Positions 53,262-62,792 of a stretch of DNA of 64,000 bases are shown here, in pieces. The notes under the pieces were generated by a model that worked only from the letters and a program-made list of their open reading frames with translations, was not told the DNA's origin and ran no database searches. The DNA is taken from the NCBI GenBank assembly GCA_964536015.1, contig CAZHVS010000009.1, forward strand, positions 62,001-126,000, given 5' to 3'. The DNA is from CAZHVS01 sp964536015. Lineage in GTDB: Bacteria > Bacteroidota > Ignavibacteria > Ignavibacteriales > Ignavibacteriaceae. The translations under genes were made by a program, and so were the position numbers. Positions within the stretch are counted from its first letter, which is position 1, and each line of letters begins with the position of its first letter.

Positions 53262-55254
53262 TAGATTACTTATAGTGCTTGTATTTATAGTTGCAGTGTT
53301 TTTTGCACTGGCAGCAAGGTTATTCAATTTACAGATTCTTAAAAGTGAAGAATTAAAATATTTTGCACAACGCCAACAGACAGCAACGGAAACAATTCAA
53401 CCCGAAAGAGGGCTGATATACGATCGAAACAATGTTTTATTAGCTTACAGCAGAGATGACATTACTTTTCTTGTTGATACAAGAATGTTGAAGAAAAAAA
53501 ATGCTGATACAATTGCATATTACTTCTCAAAATATTTTAAGAAACCTGCTTCATATTATCTTGATAAAATGAATAATACAAAAGGCATTGTATATCTTGA
53601 AAGAAAAGTAAATGGTGAAGCTGCTCTCAGGTTGAAAACATTGAAAGTGAACGGGTTTAAATGGGAGAGTGACCCTACAAGAATTTATCCCTATGATAAT
53701 CTTGCATCACATATTTTAGGTTTTGTTGGAAATGATGGAACTGGACGTTCAGGAGTTGAAAGAACTTTTGAACAGGAATTGCAGGGAACACCCGGCAGTA
53801 GAATTATTCTTCGCGATGCTAAAGGAAATATGATAACTCTGCGCGAAGAATCGGTTAAACCTGCTGTACCGGGAAATAATCTTTATCTTACAATTAATAA
53901 ATCCATTCAGTCTGCACTTGAAGAGGAGTTAAGAGAAGGGAAAAATAATTTTGGCGCAACGGATGCAATTGGAATTGTATTGAATCCAAAAACAGGTGAG
54001 ATCCTTGCTCTTTCGAATATTGAAGATTATAATCCAAATAAATACAATCTTTATAGTGATACACTTTTACGGAATAAAGCATTAACCGATACTTATGAGC
54101 CTGGCTCAACATTCAAAGCAATTTCAATGTCCGTAATGCTTGATAAAAATGTATGTAATGAAAATGAAATACTGTTTGTTGAGAATGGCACATATCATTA
54201 TAAATCGATTGTAATAAAAGACGCTCATCCATATTCGAATTTAAGTGTAAAAGAAATATTTACTAAATCAAGTAACATAGGGATGTCTAAACTTTCTCAG
54301 AGAATTGATAAAGAATCATTTTATGTTTACCTGAGAAATTTTGGTTTTGGTAATTGCACAAATATTGAGTTACCGGCAGAAACGCCTGGAGTATTGAAAA
54401 AGCCTTCAAACTGGACTGAGTACACAAAATCATCTCTTTCGTTTGGATATGAAATATCACTTACACCACTACAGCTTATAATGGCTTATGCCACACTAAT
54501 AAATGGCGGATTACTTTATCAGCCTCAGTTAATTTATAAATCTGAAAGTGGAAACAAATCGGGTATTAAGAATTTTACACCTGTGTTAATCCGAAGAGTA
54601 ATCTCAGAAGAAACTTCAAAGAAAATGCGAAATCTTTTTTCTCTTGTTGTTGAAGAAGGAACCGGGAAGAAAGCTAAAATCAATAATATTACCGTCGGTG
54701 GAAAAACAGGTACTTCGAGAAAACTTGTAAACGGACAATATTCAACTTCTCATTATAATTCATCATTCATTGGATTTTTCCCTGTTGAAAATCCTGCTTA
54801 CATAATTTTAATTCTTGTTGACTCGCCAAGTAAAAATAGCTATTATGGCGGGGATGTTGCTGCTCCAATTTTTAGAAATGTTGCTGAAAGAATTATTTCT
54901 TTAGATTCTGAATTGCAAAAATTTAATTCATCGGTTGAAGAAGAAAATAATTATTCTTTGATAGAAAATGCAATTGCTAAAAACAACTCGATAAAAGATA
55001 CTTCTGTAAATATTGTTAAAGTAAAGCCTCGTATTGATGAAACAAAGCTGAACAATAAATATTTCCCTGATTTGCGTGGAATGACTTTCCGCGATGCTAT
55101 AAAAGTACTAACACGTCTTGGTGTTAAATATGAATTATCGGGGACAGGAAAAATTATCAGTCAGAATATTCTTCCAAACACGACAATTAGAAAAGGAATG
55201 AAATGTGTTCTTACCGGTGAACAAGCTAATACATTTGGAGCGGTGATTTATTAA
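53251..55254 (+). CDS. ftsI: Division-specific penicillin-binding protein with PASTA domain
   Basis: A 667-residue class B PBP. N-terminal membrane anchor (residues 5-25), dimerisation region starting RGLIYDRNNVLLAY, and transpeptidase domain with catalytic STFK (S286), SSN in TKSSNIGMSKL, and KTGT in TVGGKTGTSRKL. A single PASTA domain (about 600-665; FPDLRGMTFRDAIKVLTRLG) closes the protein. It cross-links septal peptidoglycan with FtsW. Overlaps ftsL upstream and murE downstream (TAATG). Confidence 0.95.
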   Translation: MNINRLLIVLVFIVAVFFALAARLFNLQILKSEELKYFAQRQQTATETIQPERGLIYDRNNVLLAYSRDDITFLVDTRMLKKKNADTIAYYFSKYFKKPASYYLDKMNNTKGIVYLERKVNGEAALRLKTLKVNGFKWESDPTRIYPYDNLASHILGFVGNDGTGRSGVERTFEQELQGTPGSRIILRDAKGNMITLREESVKPAVPGNNLYLTINKSIQSALEEELREGKNNFGATDAIGIVLNPKTGEILALSNIEDYNPNKYNLYSDTLLRNKALTDTYEPGSTFKAISMSVMLDKNVCNENEILFVENGTYHYKSIVIKDAHPYSNLSVKEIFTKSSNIGMSKLSQRIDKESFYVYLRNFGFGNCTNIELPAETPGVLKKPSNWTEYTKSSLSFGYEISLTPLQLIMAYATLINGGLLYQPQLIYKSESGNKSGIKNFTPVLIRRVISEETSKKMRNLFSLVVEEGTGKKAKINNITVGGKTGTSRKLVNGQYSTSHYNSSFIGFFPVENPAYIILILVDSPSKNSYYGGDVAAPIFRNVAERIISLDSELQKFNSSVEEENNYSLIENAIAKNNSIKDTSVNIVKVKPRIDETKLNNKYFPDLRGMTFRDAIKVLTRLGVKYELSGTGKIISQNILPNTTIRKGMKCVLTGEQANTFGAVIY

Positions 55255-56717
55255 TGCAATTAACGGAAGTTCTAAATAGTGTAAAAGCAATTCAGGTAAC
55301 CGGTGAGGTTCAACGAAAAGATGTCAGCGGAATTTTCTATGATTCGCGACAGGTCAAACCAAATTCTATTTTTGTTGCTATCAAAGGTTTTAATGTTGAT
55401 GGACATAAATTTATTTATGATGCTATAAATCAAGGTGCACAGGCAATAGTGCTTGAAGATTCATCTGCTATGCAGGAAGATATTTTTGGAATGAATAAAG
55501 TAACAAAAATTCTTGTTAAAGATTCGCGAAAGGCACTTGCAGAAATTTCGAACTGTTTAAATAAAGAACCCTCAAAGTCGTTAAAGCTAATTGGTATTAC
55601 AGGAACAAATGGTAAGACAACTACTACTTATTTCCTGAAATCAATTTTTCAGGAAGCAGGAAATAAAACCGGACTAATCGGAACTATTGCTAATTTTATT
55701 GGTGATGAGAAAGTTGAATCAAGTCTTACTACTCCCGAGGCAAGTGATTTGAACCAGCTTTTAGCAGAGATGGTAAGAAGCGGCTGCAATTACGCAATTA
55801 TGGAAGTGTCTTCACATTCACTTATACTAAAACGTGTTTACGGGTTGAACTTTTTTGCAGGACTTTTTACCAACATTACTTCTGACCATCTTGATTTTCA
55901 TAATACATTTGAAGAATATCTCTCAGCGAAAAAACTATTATTTGATTCACTCCCAGATGATTCATTTGCCATTATCAATATTGATGATACTCAAAGTAAA
56001 AAAATTGTTGAAGATTCTGCAGCAAAAAAAATTACTTATGGTAAATCACCCGATGCAGATTTTAGAATTAAAGATGTTCAATTCGATTTAAATGGAACTG
56101 AATTTAAAATTTATCACAAAGAAAATTGTTATGACCTGCATACTTCCTTAATTGGTGAATTTAATGCCTATAATGCTGCATGTGCTTTTGCTACAGCAAT
56201 AATAGCAGGCATCTCAGCTAAGGTGGCAATTGAAGGAATTAAAAATACAATACAGGTTCCGGGAAGATTTGAAGTTATAGGAAGGGGATCAAAAAAAGCT
56301 ATTGTCGATTATTCTCACACAGCAGATAGTCTTGAAAAAGCATTAATAAATTTAAAAAAGATCGCTGGTAATGAAGTTCCTGTTTATACAGTCTTTGGCT
56401 GTGGTGGAAATAGAGATAAAACAAAACGTCCTTTAATGGGAAAAATTGCAACTGAACTTAGTTATAAAGCAATAATAACGAATGATAATCCGCGATTTGA
56501 AATGCCTCGTGAAATTATTCAGGATATACTCAAAGGAATTTCAAAAGATAATTACCAGATTATTGAAGACAGAGAAGAAGCAATTAAGTGGGCTATAAAA
56601 AATAGTGAAGAAAATGCAGTTATTCTTATTGCAGGTAAAGGACACGAAGATTACCAGATTATCAATGGAATAAAAAATCATTTTTCTGATAAAGAAATTG
56701 CACAGAAATATTTATAG
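55254..56717 (+). CDS. murE: UDP-MurNAc-tripeptide synthetase (meso-diaminopimelate-adding)
   Basis: A 487-residue Mur ligase. ATP-binding GITGTNGKTTTTYF, carbamylated-lysine region, and the meso-DAP signature DNPR in IITNDNPRFEMPREI, which points to a DAP-type (Gram-negative-like) peptidoglycan. It adds the third residue of the stem peptide to UDP-MurNAc-Ala-Glu. Start overlaps the ftsI stop by one base; murF starts directly after its stop. Confidence 0.96.
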   Translation: MQLTEVLNSVKAIQVTGEVQRKDVSGIFYDSRQVKPNSIFVAIKGFNVDGHKFIYDAINQGAQAIVLEDSSAMQEDIFGMNKVTKILVKDSRKALAEISNCLNKEPSKSLKLIGITGTNGKTTTTYFLKSIFQEAGNKTGLIGTIANFIGDEKVESSLTTPEASDLNQLLAEMVRSGCNYAIMEVSSHSLILKRVYGLNFFAGLFTNITSDHLDFHNTFEEYLSAKKLLFDSLPDDSFAIINIDDTQSKKIVEDSAAKKITYGKSPDADFRIKDVQFDLNGTEFKIYHKENCYDLHTSLIGEFNAYNAACAFATAIIAGISAKVAIEGIKNTIQVPGRFEVIGRGSKKAIVDYSHTADSLEKALINLKKIAGNEVPVYTVFGCGGNRDKTKRPLMGKIATELSYKAIITNDNPRFEMPREIIQDILKGISKDNYQIIEDREEAIKWAIKNSEENAVILIAGKGHEDYQIINGIKNHFSDKEIAQKYL

Positions 56718-58109
56718 ATGAAGAATATAAAAATTACATTGAGCGATTTATTTAATTTACCAACTGCAAGTTTGTATAACGCAGCTTTGTATAATAGTGC
56801 ATCTTTAGTCAGTATTGATTCCCGCAAAGCTAAGAAGGGTTCTATTTTCATTGCAATTAAAGGCGAAAAATTTGATGGACATGATTTCATTTCTGATGTA
56901 ATTAAAAGTGGTGTCGCTGCAATAATAATAAATGAAGATGAAGTTAAGACAAACCTGAAACACAAAGTAACAATAGTTGCTGTTAAAGATACAATTAAAG
57001 CACTTGGTGATTTAGCTTTAATCTATAGAAATAAATTATCTGCAAAGGTTTTTGCATTAACAGGCAGCAACGGAAAAACTACAACGAAAGAAATCGTAAC
57101 AACTTTACTTAAAGAAAAATTTAGTGTTGTAAGTACGGTTTCAAATAATAATAATCATATTGGTGTACCGCTGACAATATTTACAGCAAATTCAAAAACA
57201 GAAATTCTTGTGCTTGAACTGGGCACGAATCATTTTAATGAGATTGCATACACATCTGCAATCGCCAAACCGGATTATGCTTTAATAACAAATATCGGAG
57301 CTTCGCATCTTGAATTTCTGAAAAATGAAAAAGGTGTTCTGAAGGAGAAAGAAGCACTATTTAAAGCTGCTGAAATTAACAACGGTCTGATTTTAATAAA
57401 TATTGATGACAAAAATTTATTTCCATTAAAGAAAAAATATTCGAATACATTGAGTTTTGGATTTAACAATACTGCAGATGTTAAGGGTTTAATAACTGAT
57501 GTTGATGATACAGGAAAGTATAAAGTTCAGATAGATTATAGAGACAAGAATTTTTCATTCACATCTCCTTTGTTTGGAAAAAGTAATGCTGCTAATCTTT
57601 TAGCAGCAGTAGCTGTTTGTTTGAGTATGGAATTATCTCCTCGCGAAATTTTAAATGGAATAAAAAAACTTAAACCGGCAAAACAAAGACTTGATGTTAA
57701 AAAGTTTAAAAATATTTTGCTGGTTGATGATACTTATAATGCGAATCCGCAATCAATGAAATCAGCTCTGGAATTGTTACACTCGGTAAAAAAATATGAT
57801 AAGAAAATCGCAATCCTTGGTGATATGTTTGAACTTGGAACGAAGAGTAAGGAATTGCATAAATCTCTAAAAAAAGAAATACAGCAAAATAAAATTGATG
57901 TTGTTTTTACAATTGGAAAACAAATGAAGTACTTGTTTGATGAATTGAATAAAAAAAATATTTATTCAGTGCATTTTGCAGATAGAAATTCATTGCAAAC
58001 AATGATAAAGAATTATGACTTCACAAAATCAATTGTCCTAGTCAAAGGCAGCCGAGGAATGAAGATGGAAGAATTCGTAAAAACCATTGAAGAAAGATTT
58101 TCAAACTAA
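56718..58109 (+). CDS. murF: UDP-MurNAc-tripeptide D-Ala-D-Ala ligase
   Basis: A 463-residue Mur ligase with LTGSNGKTTTKEIVTTLL, TVSNNNNHIGVPLTIF, LELGTNHFNEIAYTSAI and VDDTYNANPQSMKSAL, the MurF-type set. It joins D-Ala-D-Ala to the UDP-MurNAc-tripeptide in the cytoplasm. No gap separates it from murE, and its stop overlaps mraY (TAATG). Confidence 0.96.
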   Translation: MKNIKITLSDLFNLPTASLYNAALYNSASLVSIDSRKAKKGSIFIAIKGEKFDGHDFISDVIKSGVAAIIINEDEVKTNLKHKVTIVAVKDTIKALGDLALIYRNKLSAKVFALTGSNGKTTTKEIVTTLLKEKFSVVSTVSNNNNHIGVPLTIFTANSKTEILVLELGTNHFNEIAYTSAIAKPDYALITNIGASHLEFLKNEKGVLKEKEALFKAAEINNGLILINIDDKNLFPLKKKYSNTLSFGFNNTADVKGLITDVDDTGKYKVQIDYRDKNFSFTSPLFGKSNAANLLAAVAVCLSMELSPREILNGIKKLKPAKQRLDVKKFKNILLVDDTYNANPQSMKSALELLHSVKKYDKKIAILGDMFELGTKSKELHKSLKKEIQQNKIDVVFTIGKQMKYLFDELNKKNIYSVHFADRNSLQTMIKNYDFTKSIVLVKGSRGMKMEEFVKTIEERFSN

Positions 58110-59218
58110 TGCTTTACTATTTGTTAGAATATATCGATAAAAATTTTCATCCGCCCGGATTTACTATTTTCAGGTTTTTAACTTTCAGAATGGCTCTCGC
58201 GGCTATAACAGCTATGTTCCTCGCATTTTATGTGGGTCCAAAAATAATCAGGTTCCTGCAAAAAAAACAAATTGGCGAAGCGCAAAAAGCGGATGGACCC
58301 AAAAGTCATTTATCTAAAGCAGGTACTCCAACTATGGGTGGAATAATAATTATAATGTCAACAGTGGTTCCTGTCCTTTTATGGGGAGATATTAGAAGTA
58401 CTTACATTATTCTTATTCTTGCGGGAACATTATGGCTGTTTGGTGTCGGTTTTCTTGATGATTATCTTAAAGTAATTAAAAAATTACCCAATGGTTTAAT
58501 AGCTCGTTATAAATTGTTAGGACAATTTCTAATTGGTTTAGCAATTGGTTCTGTAATTTATTTTTCACCTGAGTTTTCAAATATTCATTCAATTACAACT
58601 TTACCATTTTTCAAAAATGTAAATCTCGATTTTTCATTTTTATACATACCGGTAGTTATATTCATTATTACTGCAACTTCAAATGCAGTCAATTTGACTG
58701 ACGGATTAGACGGACTTGCTATTGGTAATATTACAATAGTTATGCTGGCTCTTGCAATATTAAGTTATGTTAGTGGAAACGCCATTTATGCTCGTTACCT
58801 TAATATTATTTATTTACCGGGAAGCGGAGAGCTGACTGTATTTGTTGCTGCAATTGTTGGTGCTTCTCTTGGTTTCTTGTGGTTTAATTTTTATCCCGCA
58901 CAGGTTTTCATGGGTGATACCGGTTCGCTTGCGTTGGGTGGTGCTTTTGGAATTCTATCAGTTCTTATTAAAAAAGAATTACTTATTCCAATTCTTGGGG
59001 GTGTATTTTTTATGGAAACTATTTCAGTAATAATTCAAAGATTATATTTCAAATACACTAAAAAGAAATACGGCGAAGGTAAAAGAATTTTTAAAATGGC
59101 ACCTATTCATCATCACTTCGAGATGCTGGGTTGGCCTGAACCGAAAATCGTTATCCGATTTTATATAATTACAATTATTCTTACAATAATCAGTCTTGCT
59201 TCTTTCAAGATAAGATAA
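58109..59218 (+). CDS. mraY: Phospho-MurNAc-pentapeptide transferase
   Basis: A 369-residue polytopic enzyme with about ten helices. Signatures: DGPKSHLSKAGTPTMGG, GFLDDYLKVIKK, NAVNLTDGLDGLAIG (catalytic Asp region), QVFMGDTGSLALGG and PIHHHFEMLGWPE. It transfers phospho-MurNAc-pentapeptide to undecaprenyl phosphate to form lipid I at the inner membrane. It overlaps both neighbours by single bases. Confidence 0.97.
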   Translation: MLYYLLEYIDKNFHPPGFTIFRFLTFRMALAAITAMFLAFYVGPKIIRFLQKKQIGEAQKADGPKSHLSKAGTPTMGGIIIIMSTVVPVLLWGDIRSTYIILILAGTLWLFGVGFLDDYLKVIKKLPNGLIARYKLLGQFLIGLAIGSVIYFSPEFSNIHSITTLPFFKNVNLDFSFLYIPVVIFIITATSNAVNLTDGLDGLAIGNITIVMLALAILSYVSGNAIYARYLNIIYLPGSGELTVFVAAIVGASLGFLWFNFYPAQVFMGDTGSLALGGAFGILSVLIKKELLIPILGGVFFMETISVIIQRLYFKYTKKKYGEGKRIFKMAPIHHHFEMLGWPEPKIVIRFYIITIILTIISLASFKIR

Positions 59219-60576
59219 TGATGGAAATAAAAAGAAAAAATATTACAATAATCGGTGCCAAAAAAAGTGGAATAGGCGCGGCTAAGTTGATTAAAAAACT
59301 GGGTGGAATTCCTTTCGTTAGTGATTCTGCAAAAGATGAAAAACTTCTTAACTCTGTTAAAGAACTTGAAAATGAAAAGATTGATTTCGAATTAGGCATT
59401 CATTCCTCCAAAGTATTTGATTGCGACTTAATGGTTATTAGTCCCGGAGTTCCATCAAATGTTCAAGTGGTAATTGAAGCTAAAAAGAAAAACATAAAAA
59501 TTGTAAGTGAAGTCGAATTAGCCTCTCAATTTTGCAAAGGAAAAATTATTGCAATAACAGGAACTAATGGAAAAACAACTACAACATCACTTATAGGACA
59601 TATAATTAATCAAAGTAACAGAAAAGCATACATTACAGGTAATATTAATATTGAAGCATTTTCTGATGTAGTACTTGATATTAAGAAAGATGAATTTGTC
59701 TCTCTTGAAGTTTCAAGTTTTCAGCTTGATTTTATAGATAAGTTTAAACCATTCGTCTCAATGATTTTGAACATTACACCTGATCATATGAACAGGTATG
59801 ATAATAAGTTTGAAAATTATCTTTATTCTAAGTACAGGATTTTTGAAAATCAAACCGTTGACGATAATCTAATCTTAAATGCTGATGATGAAAATTTTTC
59901 AAAATATGTTGTTAAAACGAATGCAAACATTTTCTGGTTTTCACTGAAAAAAGAATTAGATAATGGAATTTATCTTAAAGACAGCAAATTAATTTTTAAT
60001 ATTAATTGTAAGCAAGTTTTCTCTTGTAGTGTTAGTGATTTATCATTGAGAGGAGAACACAATATTGCAAATTCTATGGCTGCAATTATTTCCACAAAGT
60101 TGATTGGGGTTGAAAATGAATTCATTCTTTCCGGTTTGAAAACATTTCCAGGTGTTGAACACAGACTGGAATTAGTTAAAATCATCAATGGTGTAAGATA
60201 TATTAATGATTCAAAGGCGACAAATGTTGATTCAGTCTGGTATGCATTAAGAAGTTTTGATAATCCAATTTACCTTATACTGGGTGGTCTTGATAAAGGT
60301 AATGATTACGAACAGATTAGAAATCTTGTCACTGAGAAAGTAAAAAAGATTTATGCAATAGGTTCTTCGGCAGAAAAAGTAAATGAGTTTTTTAACAAGT
60401 ATATTAAAGTAGAAATAAAACCAACTTTGCAGGAATGCATTTATTCTGCTAATAAAGAAGCTGTAACTGATGATATAGTTTTATTATCTCCAGCTTGTGC
60501 AAGTTTTGATATGTTTGATAATTACGAACATCGTGGTAAAGTATTTAAAGAAACTGTGGAAAGTTTACAACAATGA
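59218..60576 (+). CDS. murD: UDP-MurNAc-L-Ala D-glutamate ligase
   Basis: A 452-residue Mur ligase. N-terminal Rossmann-like part starts ITIIGAKKSGIGAAKLIKKL; ATP-binding AITGTNGKTTTTSLIGH; NITPDHMNRY; and YINDSKATNVDSVWYAL, the MurD-type substrate/ATP motif. It adds D-Glu to UDP-MurNAc-L-Ala. It overlaps mraY by one base and ftsW by four (ATGA). A second in-frame ATG (59221) is an alternative start. Confidence 0.96.
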   Translation: MMEIKRKNITIIGAKKSGIGAAKLIKKLGGIPFVSDSAKDEKLLNSVKELENEKIDFELGIHSSKVFDCDLMVISPGVPSNVQVVIEAKKKNIKIVSEVELASQFCKGKIIAITGTNGKTTTTSLIGHIINQSNRKAYITGNINIEAFSDVVLDIKKDEFVSLEVSSFQLDFIDKFKPFVSMILNITPDHMNRYDNKFENYLYSKYRIFENQTVDDNLILNADDENFSKYVVKTNANIFWFSLKKELDNGIYLKDSKLIFNINCKQVFSCSVSDLSLRGEHNIANSMAAIISTKLIGVENEFILSGLKTFPGVEHRLELVKIINGVRYINDSKATNVDSVWYALRSFDNPIYLILGGLDKGNDYEQIRNLVTEKVKKIYAIGSSAEKVNEFFNKYIKVEIKPTLQECIYSANKEAVTDDIVLLSPACASFDMFDNYEHRGKVFKETVESLQQ

Positions 60577-61688
60577 AAAGAATGTCTTTGTTTATATTCT
60601 TCGGCTCTTTAATACTTATACTTATTGGATTGTACCTTGTTTTAAGTGCTAGCAGCACTTATAGTAGTACAATATTTTCAAACCAATTCCATTTGTTCAA
60701 GAGTCATTTGATTAAAGTGGTGTTTGGAATTTTCTTCATGATAATTTTCTCATTTGTTCCTTATGATATTTATAAAATTTATAGTAAACAAATTTTAATT
60801 ATAGTTATTGTAATGCTCGTTGCAACTTTGTTAATTTCTAATTCTATCAAAGGAGCAAGAAGATGGCTTGATCTGGGAATTATGAATTTTCAACCATCTG
60901 ATTTTGCAAAGCTGGCATTATTCATTCACCTGGCTGCACTGCTTGAAAGAAAAGGTGAAGAGATAAAGGATTTCAAACTAGGTTTTGGTCCAGCTTTGTT
61001 CTGGGTTTTATTAACTTCTACTTTAATACTTGCACAACCAAACATTAGTAATGGAGCAATATTATTATTGATATCATTTATAATTCTTTTTATTGCTGGA
61101 GCAAGATTAAAACATATTTTTTCTGCAGTCTCGTTAAGTACAATTGCTGCAAAATTTGCTGCCTTCATTTTTCCTCACTCTCGCGGAAGAATAATGACTT
61201 TTATTAATAGTTTACAAACCGGTAAAGATATTAATGTACAGGTGCACCAAGCTATCCTGGGGCTGGGAAGTGGTGGTTTAATGGGGGTTGGATTCGGACA
61301 TAGCAGTCAGAGAAATTTATTCTTACCTGAAGCCTATGGTGATTTTATTTTTGCAATTCTTGGAGAAGAAACCGGTTATATCGGAGCTATGATTGTATTG
61401 TTTTTATATCTAACAATTTTCTTTTTTGGAATTGTTATTGCTAAAAATGCTAAAGATAAATTTGGACAATTTTTAGCTTTTGCTATTTCGTTATCATTTG
61501 TCATATATGCATTTATAAACGCTGCAGTCGCTTCAGGATTAATTCCAACAACAGGACTTCCATTACCTTTTATCAGTTATGGTGGAACATCATTAACAAT
61601 AATTTGTATTTCAATGGGAATACTTGTGAATATTGGTTTATCAAATGCTTCAGTAGTTCAAACTAATTTGGAAACTCAGAGAGCATGA
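60573..61688 (+). CDS. ftsW: Septal peptidoglycan glycosyltransferase FtsW
   Basis: A 371-residue SEDS-family protein with about ten helices. Conserved parts: KGARRWLDLGIMNFQPSDFAKL, TLILAQPNISNGAILLLI, AILGLGSGGLMGVGFGHS, LPEAYGDFIFAILGEETGYIG and LPFISYGGTSL. It polymerises lipid II with the PBP encoded earlier in the operon. Start and stop overlap murD and murG (both ATGA). Confidence 0.95.
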   Translation: MKRMSLFIFFGSLILILIGLYLVLSASSTYSSTIFSNQFHLFKSHLIKVVFGIFFMIIFSFVPYDIYKIYSKQILIIVIVMLVATLLISNSIKGARRWLDLGIMNFQPSDFAKLALFIHLAALLERKGEEIKDFKLGFGPALFWVLLTSTLILAQPNISNGAILLLISFIILFIAGARLKHIFSAVSLSTIAAKFAAFIFPHSRGRIMTFINSLQTGKDINVQVHQAILGLGSGGLMGVGFGHSSQRNLFLPEAYGDFIFAILGEETGYIGAMIVLFLYLTIFFFGIVIAKNAKDKFGQFLAFAISLSFVIYAFINAAVASGLIPTTGLPLPFISYGGTSLTIICISMGILVNIGLSNASVVQTNLETQRA

Positions 61689-62791
61689 CAAACAAAACTC
61701 CATATAGATTTCTTTTTGCAGGTGGTGGTACAGGTGGACATTTATATCCTGCAATTGCTGTTGCTCAACAAGTATCTTTACTAAAACCTGAAGCTAATAT
61801 TTTATTTGTTGGGACAAAATCTAAAATTGAAGGTAAGGTTGTTCCACAGCTTGGATATAAATTTAAGTCGATATGGATTAAAGGTTTTGCAAGAAAATTT
61901 AATTATGAAAATTTATTATTTCCACTTAAAATATTTGTAAGCATAATTCAATCACTAATTATCAATATGAAATTCAAACCTGTTCTTGCAGTCGGAAGCG
62001 GTGGTTATGTCTCTGGACCTGCAATTTACGGTGCTTCAGTTATGGGAGCTAAAGTAATTCTTCTTGAACAAAATAGTTATCCCGGTGTTACAACCAGAAT
62101 GCTTGAAAAGAGAGCCGCTGAAATTCATCTTAGTTATGAAGATTCTAAAAAATATTTTAGAAGTAAGGATAAACTATTTGTAACAGGAAATCCTGTCAGA
62201 ATTGATTTGAAAATGATTGATAAAGAAGATGCATTAAAAAGATTTAATCTTACTACAGAAAGAAAAACTTTATTAGTAATTGGTGGAAGTCTTGGAGCCA
62301 GCAGAATAAATATAGTAATATCTTCATCTCTAGATAAATTTGTTGGAAATAACATTCAAGTGATTTGGCAGACGGGTAAAAATTATTTTGATGATTACAA
62401 ACATTTGAAAAATGAATATGTTTATATAAATCAATTTATAGAAGATATGTCAGCAGCATATTCAGCTTGCGATTTATTAATAGCTCGTGCAGGTGCAACT
62501 ACAATTGCGGAAATTACGACTCTTGGGATAGCGTCAATATTAATTCCTTCACCAAATGTTGCGGAAAATCACCAGTATTATAATGCAAAATCTTTAGCAG
62601 ATCAAGGTGCAGTTGAGATGATTAAAGATTCCGAATTAGAAAATGCACTACAAGAAAAAATTAAAAAATTAATTAATGACGATTTTAAGCTTGAACAAAT
62701 GAGAACAAAAGCAAAATCGCTTGGTAAACCTGATGCTGCAAGTATAATTGCCAAACGAATAATAGCATATGCCGAAGGGAAAATAAATTGA
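61685..62791 (+). CDS. murG: Lipid I GlcNAc transferase
   Basis: A 368-residue GT28 enzyme. Motifs: FAGGGTGGHLYPAIAVAQ (N-terminal acceptor side), LAVGSGGYVSGPAIYGA, EQNSYPGVTTRMLEKRA, GGSLGASRIN, ARAGATTIAEITTLG and PSPNVAENHQYYNAKSL. It adds GlcNAc to lipid I, giving lipid II, at the inner face of the membrane. It overlaps ftsW by 4 bp and precedes murC by one base. Confidence 0.96.
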   Translation: MTNKTPYRFLFAGGGTGGHLYPAIAVAQQVSLLKPEANILFVGTKSKIEGKVVPQLGYKFKSIWIKGFARKFNYENLLFPLKIFVSIIQSLIINMKFKPVLAVGSGGYVSGPAIYGASVMGAKVILLEQNSYPGVTTRMLEKRAAEIHLSYEDSKKYFRSKDKLFVTGNPVRIDLKMIDKEDALKRFNLTTERKTLLVIGGSLGASRINIVISSSLDKFVGNNIQVIWQTGKNYFDDYKHLKNEYVYINQFIEDMSAAYSACDLLIARAGATTIAEITTLGIASILIPSPNVAENHQYYNAKSLADQGAVEMIKDSELENALQEKIKKLINDDFKLEQMRTKAKSLGKPDAASIIAKRIIAYAEGKIN

Positions 62792-62792
62792 T